64,000 bases of DNA from Gnetum montanum. Taxonomy: Eukaryota; Streptophyta; Gnetopsida; Gnetales; Gnetaceae. The notes under the pieces are model-generated. The model did not search any database. It worked only from the letters and a program-made list of their open reading frames with translations, and was not told the DNA's origin. Shown here piece after piece: positions 61,345 to 64,000 of this stretch. Made by a program: the position numbers and the translations under genes. How positions within the stretch are numbered: position 1 is the first letter of the stretch; the number at the start of each line of letters is the position of its first letter. The stretch lies in NCBI GenBank assembly GCA_015680685.1, contig MNCI01013865.1:427172-491171 (forward strand), given 5' to 3'.

Positions 61345-62953
61345 TGTTGGTGACCATTTGGGACGCGACCGCCAACGAGTGTCCTCGAACAGCATTTAAG
61401 TGCTTGCTAGTCTCTGACAACACCAAGGCCCAGATACCTCCAAATAAACTCAGTAGTTAATGTGAGTATGTGTGTGTGCTATTGTGGTGTGTAGTTGTGA
61501 AATATGAAACAATTGCGTTGTGTGTAAACTACAAATGACTTATTTTAAAGAAATTCAGCCAACTTTACCAAGTACTGTGAGTTGTTGAGAGTTCCTATTT
61601 TGTTCAATTACTTAGTCTATGTGGTCCTTATAATACCTACTTGTAACAAATAAAATTTTGCAAAAACATTTGAGCACAAATTTGTGAACCTACTTCTAAT
61701 TTTCCCTAGAGAAAGAGATAGTTCCACAAGAAAACTAGAAATAGAGCAAGATTTAATGGAAATAGACAGAAAAGAAAGCATATTTGTGTTAAGATCTCAA
61801 ATATTTAAACAAGGTAAAATGATACGAGTGAACACTTCACAATAAAGCTATTCCAAATTCAATATCTATGAATTGTTCAAACTTCCAAGGCTTAAATAAG
61901 CAATTTCTTCAAGATAATTCTATTATGCTACCAAAAAATTGTTGCATAATCTACCACGTATGAGACTCCATTTTGGCTAGATAATGGATGTCAACAATTG
62001 CATTCAATAGAACCTTCAAAAGACTTGACAATTTCTGATTGAAGTACCACAGAGATTCACTATAAAGATAAAAAGAAGCTATTTTGGTCCCATCAAAATA
62101 CCAAAGATTTTTTGAACCCTCTTGACTATTGAATTGTTCAACGACATGACTACAAGCAGAGGCTCTCTTACAACGATCTGAATAGCAGTTCTTATACATT
62201 ACACAATAACCAAATTCACTACTAAAATGCTCTTAAGGCTTTCAAACATAAGCACTTCTATGGAAAAATTTTAATAGAAAATTTCTATAAGGTAACAAGA
62301 ACAATAAGAGCAATCTAAAAATCCCAAAATTACTTGACATAGATGATACTATCTAAACCAATAGCTAAACAATTTCAACAAAATAAAAAATAAAAAACAT
62401 AACTCACAGGACTATGACAAAGAGGCTGAAATCTTTTCTTTAGCAAGCCATCTTACAAGAAATCTTCTTTACAAATCTTCCAAGACCCCAAGTGTGATAT
62501 GTGAGAGCCCAAGTATTCCCAAAGTGTGTTCAAGTGAGAGCTCAAGTTTGTGATGATCCTTTTTTCCTCTTACCCCTGAAGCCTTTTCATAGGATTCAAA
62601 AGGTAGTTACATATTCAAAAATATCTTACCTAACTTCTCTCCCAAGTAACTTGCCCAACAAGTTAGGTAAGTCACAAAAAATATTGGGTGGTTGTAACCA
62701 CCATAGAGATAAAAAAGCTACAGCTGACAAGTGTCCCATTTAATTGACAAGTGGCCCTTCAGTCACCAAGTGGTCACCATGGAGACAAAAAGCTATAGTA
62801 GACAAGTGGCCTTTTTAATTGCCAAGTGTCTTCATGATAATCAAAATTAAAATTAGTTACAAATATCATAGTTGTGACTATCATAGGAAGTTACAACTTC
62901 CATAGGAATAAAAGGGATAATAGCCAAATGTCCCCTTTATATAGGACGTTACA
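61345..62953. other. unresolved segment replacing the 3' end of the gypsy element
   Basis: It begins TGTTGGTG and ends GTTACA, a TG...CA frame possible for a solo LTR of 1609 bases, but the flanks CCAAC and CAAAT do not form a target duplication. The TATA-like TTTATATAGG sits only about 10 bases from the end. Short open stretches show no known family. Confidence 0.35.
62690..62835. repeat. two-copy tandem repeat with GACAAGTGGCCC words
   Basis: Two units of about 75 bases share CACCAT(A/G)GAGA, AAAAAGCTA(C/T)AG, GACAAGTG(T/G)CC and TTTAATTG(A/C)CAAGTG. Confidence 0.65.
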
Positions 62954-63530
62954 CAAATATCTTAACAATGTACATTTTTTTGAACAAAGTAAATTCTTGC
63001 ATGAAATATTTATCAATGCTCAGCAACAGCTTTCCAAAAATCCTCAGTAGCGAGAAACACATTGGAGCAGGGCGATGACCTTCGCTTAATTCCTGTAAAA
63101 TCTCCAACATTGGTGGCTTGCTTCCTAACAACAATATGCAGAGTTTCTGAGACCATCGAAAGTTATCTACGATAGGAGGATAGCAGCTTGCACTAGTACG
63201 AGGAATCCTAGAGACGGATGATTTGATGGTTGTGAATAATTCCTTCCGTAAACAATACAATACATGATTCCAGCCTCGTCTCTGCATTTGGTTGCAAAAT
63301 ATTCTTCACAATCAATTCTAGGTTAAGTGTTTATCATTCTAAGAGGGCACCGAATCTACAGTTAGTGCAACTCGTAATTTGGTGGAAACCTGAGCAAATG
63401 GGTTCTAAGCTTCCATAGGTGCATGCTCAAAATTTCAAAGGTAAAGATGCAACTGTGAACACCAAGGTGCCCTTTGAGCTGTGCAATTTTTTTGTTGCCA
63501 AATGTGAAACAATCATAAAACATTTCATCA
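62954..63530. other. no identified gene
   Basis: A minus-strand open stretch of 112 codons (63287-62949) shows no motif I recognise. It could be a shadow or an intron or exon remnant of the adjoining dehydrogenase fragment. Confidence 0.4.
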
Positions 63531-63776
63531 TCAAACATGGTTAATAGTATTTGTTAGTCCTGATCCTGCACTTGATTGTAGCTGTGTAGGGGCACTGTAA
63601 CCTATGGTAGATTCTGTGTTTCCAGCATTGATAATGAGAACATGTATACTACCGAAGCATTGAAAAGCTTTTTCAATCATGGGACTAATCTCATTTTCCA
63701 AAGCAGATACATCAAGTTGCAAAGACACGGCCTTGGTTGAAGAATGAAAATTTCCACCATTGATTTGGTATGTCAT
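63531..63776 (-). pseudogene. short-chain dehydrogenase/reductase fragment
   Basis: The open stretch reads VSLQLDVSALENEISPMIEK, then AFQCFGSIHVLIINAG. This is the classical SDR pattern: aspartate-valine pair that contacts the cofactor adenine, helix, FGxIDVLINNAG strand. NNAG is INAG here. The N-terminal glycine-rich cofactor loop and the YxxxK active site are not found beside it, so this is either one exon of a spliced gene cut off by the window end or a pseudogene piece. Upstream sequence to 64000 shows a stop in this frame and nothing recognisable. SDRs are NAD(P)-dependent oxidoreductases; the substrate cannot be inferred. Confidence 0.65.
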
Positions 63777-64000
63777 CTAGGAGAATGGAGAAGATGTTTT
63801 TCTATTTCGTCCATATAGATATAAACTAGCTGGTCGTATTCAATGCACCAATCTATCTTTTGAGGGGCACTATGGTAATCCATTGGTTGTCACTTGTACA
63901 TGAAAGCGTTTGGAAGGATACATTGGCTTCACTTTTTAACAATTCTAAAAGAGAGCATTGCACCCTCTTATTGCCATTAACCCTCATTCCAATTGTAATA
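63777..64000. other. no identified feature
   Basis: No open frame, motif or repeat that I can support. Confidence 0.4.

Noticed and set aside
62949-63287. Minus-strand 112-codon frame as a further dehydrogenase exon
   Set aside because: It lacks the YxxxK motif and any SDR-like spacing; three-frame reading gave no family signal.

Overview
This 64 kb window looks like repeat-dense nuclear DNA from a plant with a large genome. Plant-type Ty3/gypsy and Ty1/copia retrotransposons cover most of it, in several nested layers, and most reading frames are broken by stops and frameshifts. A gymnosperm such as a conifer would fit, but that is an inference from style and not something the sequence proves. 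I see no intact host gene. The only host-like coding trace is a short-chain dehydrogenase/reductase fragment at the right edge.

Layout. (1) 1-33552 is a compound of Tat-like gypsy elements read on the minus strand. A tandem pair of one subfamily shares the LTR at 10105-11792. The left copy has gag-protease at 9444-5703. The right copy has an LTR at 31730-33552, gag-protease at 31491-27689, and RT-RNase H-archaeal-type RNase H-integrase at 15600-12072. A third, different element with its own LTR (23030-25364) and gag-protease (21962-17824) has landed in the right copy. (2) 33553-38326 is an older gypsy element, also minus, whose RT is cut at 33552 by that compound; its 5' LTR is 37416-38326. 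(3) 39374-44381 is a complete but decayed Ty1/copia element on the minus strand. (4) 47024-56802 is a complete, decayed gypsy element on the plus strand with a GGCCT target duplication, of the same family as layer 2. (5) 58006-61344 is a 3'-truncated gypsy element (plus) with an initiator-Met-type primer site. (6) 61345-64000 is unresolved sequence plus the dehydrogenase fragment.

The most unusual content is in layer 1. Between protease and RT the Tat-like elements carry a gene on the opposite strand with its own TATA box, several exons with splice signals that agree between two copies, a coiled-coil segment and an acidic tail. It is full in the left copy (659-5146) and split in the right copy (16320-17440 and 25365-27209). 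Short tandem repeats flank this gene and also sit between integrase and LTR. The unit of each array is a CTAGTTTTA-like leader followed by a tiny hairpin. The leader is shared, but the hairpin arms change from array to array while still pairing. The LTRs repeat the theme with larger hairpins whose wording differs between the two LTR families.

My reading is that the antisense gene is a resident accessory gene of this retrotransposon lineage, and that the hairpin arrays are structural or regulatory parts of it. Coordinates of decayed coding blocks were placed by eye from translated motifs and are good to roughly 50 bases. LTR ends, primer sites and target duplications were read directly.
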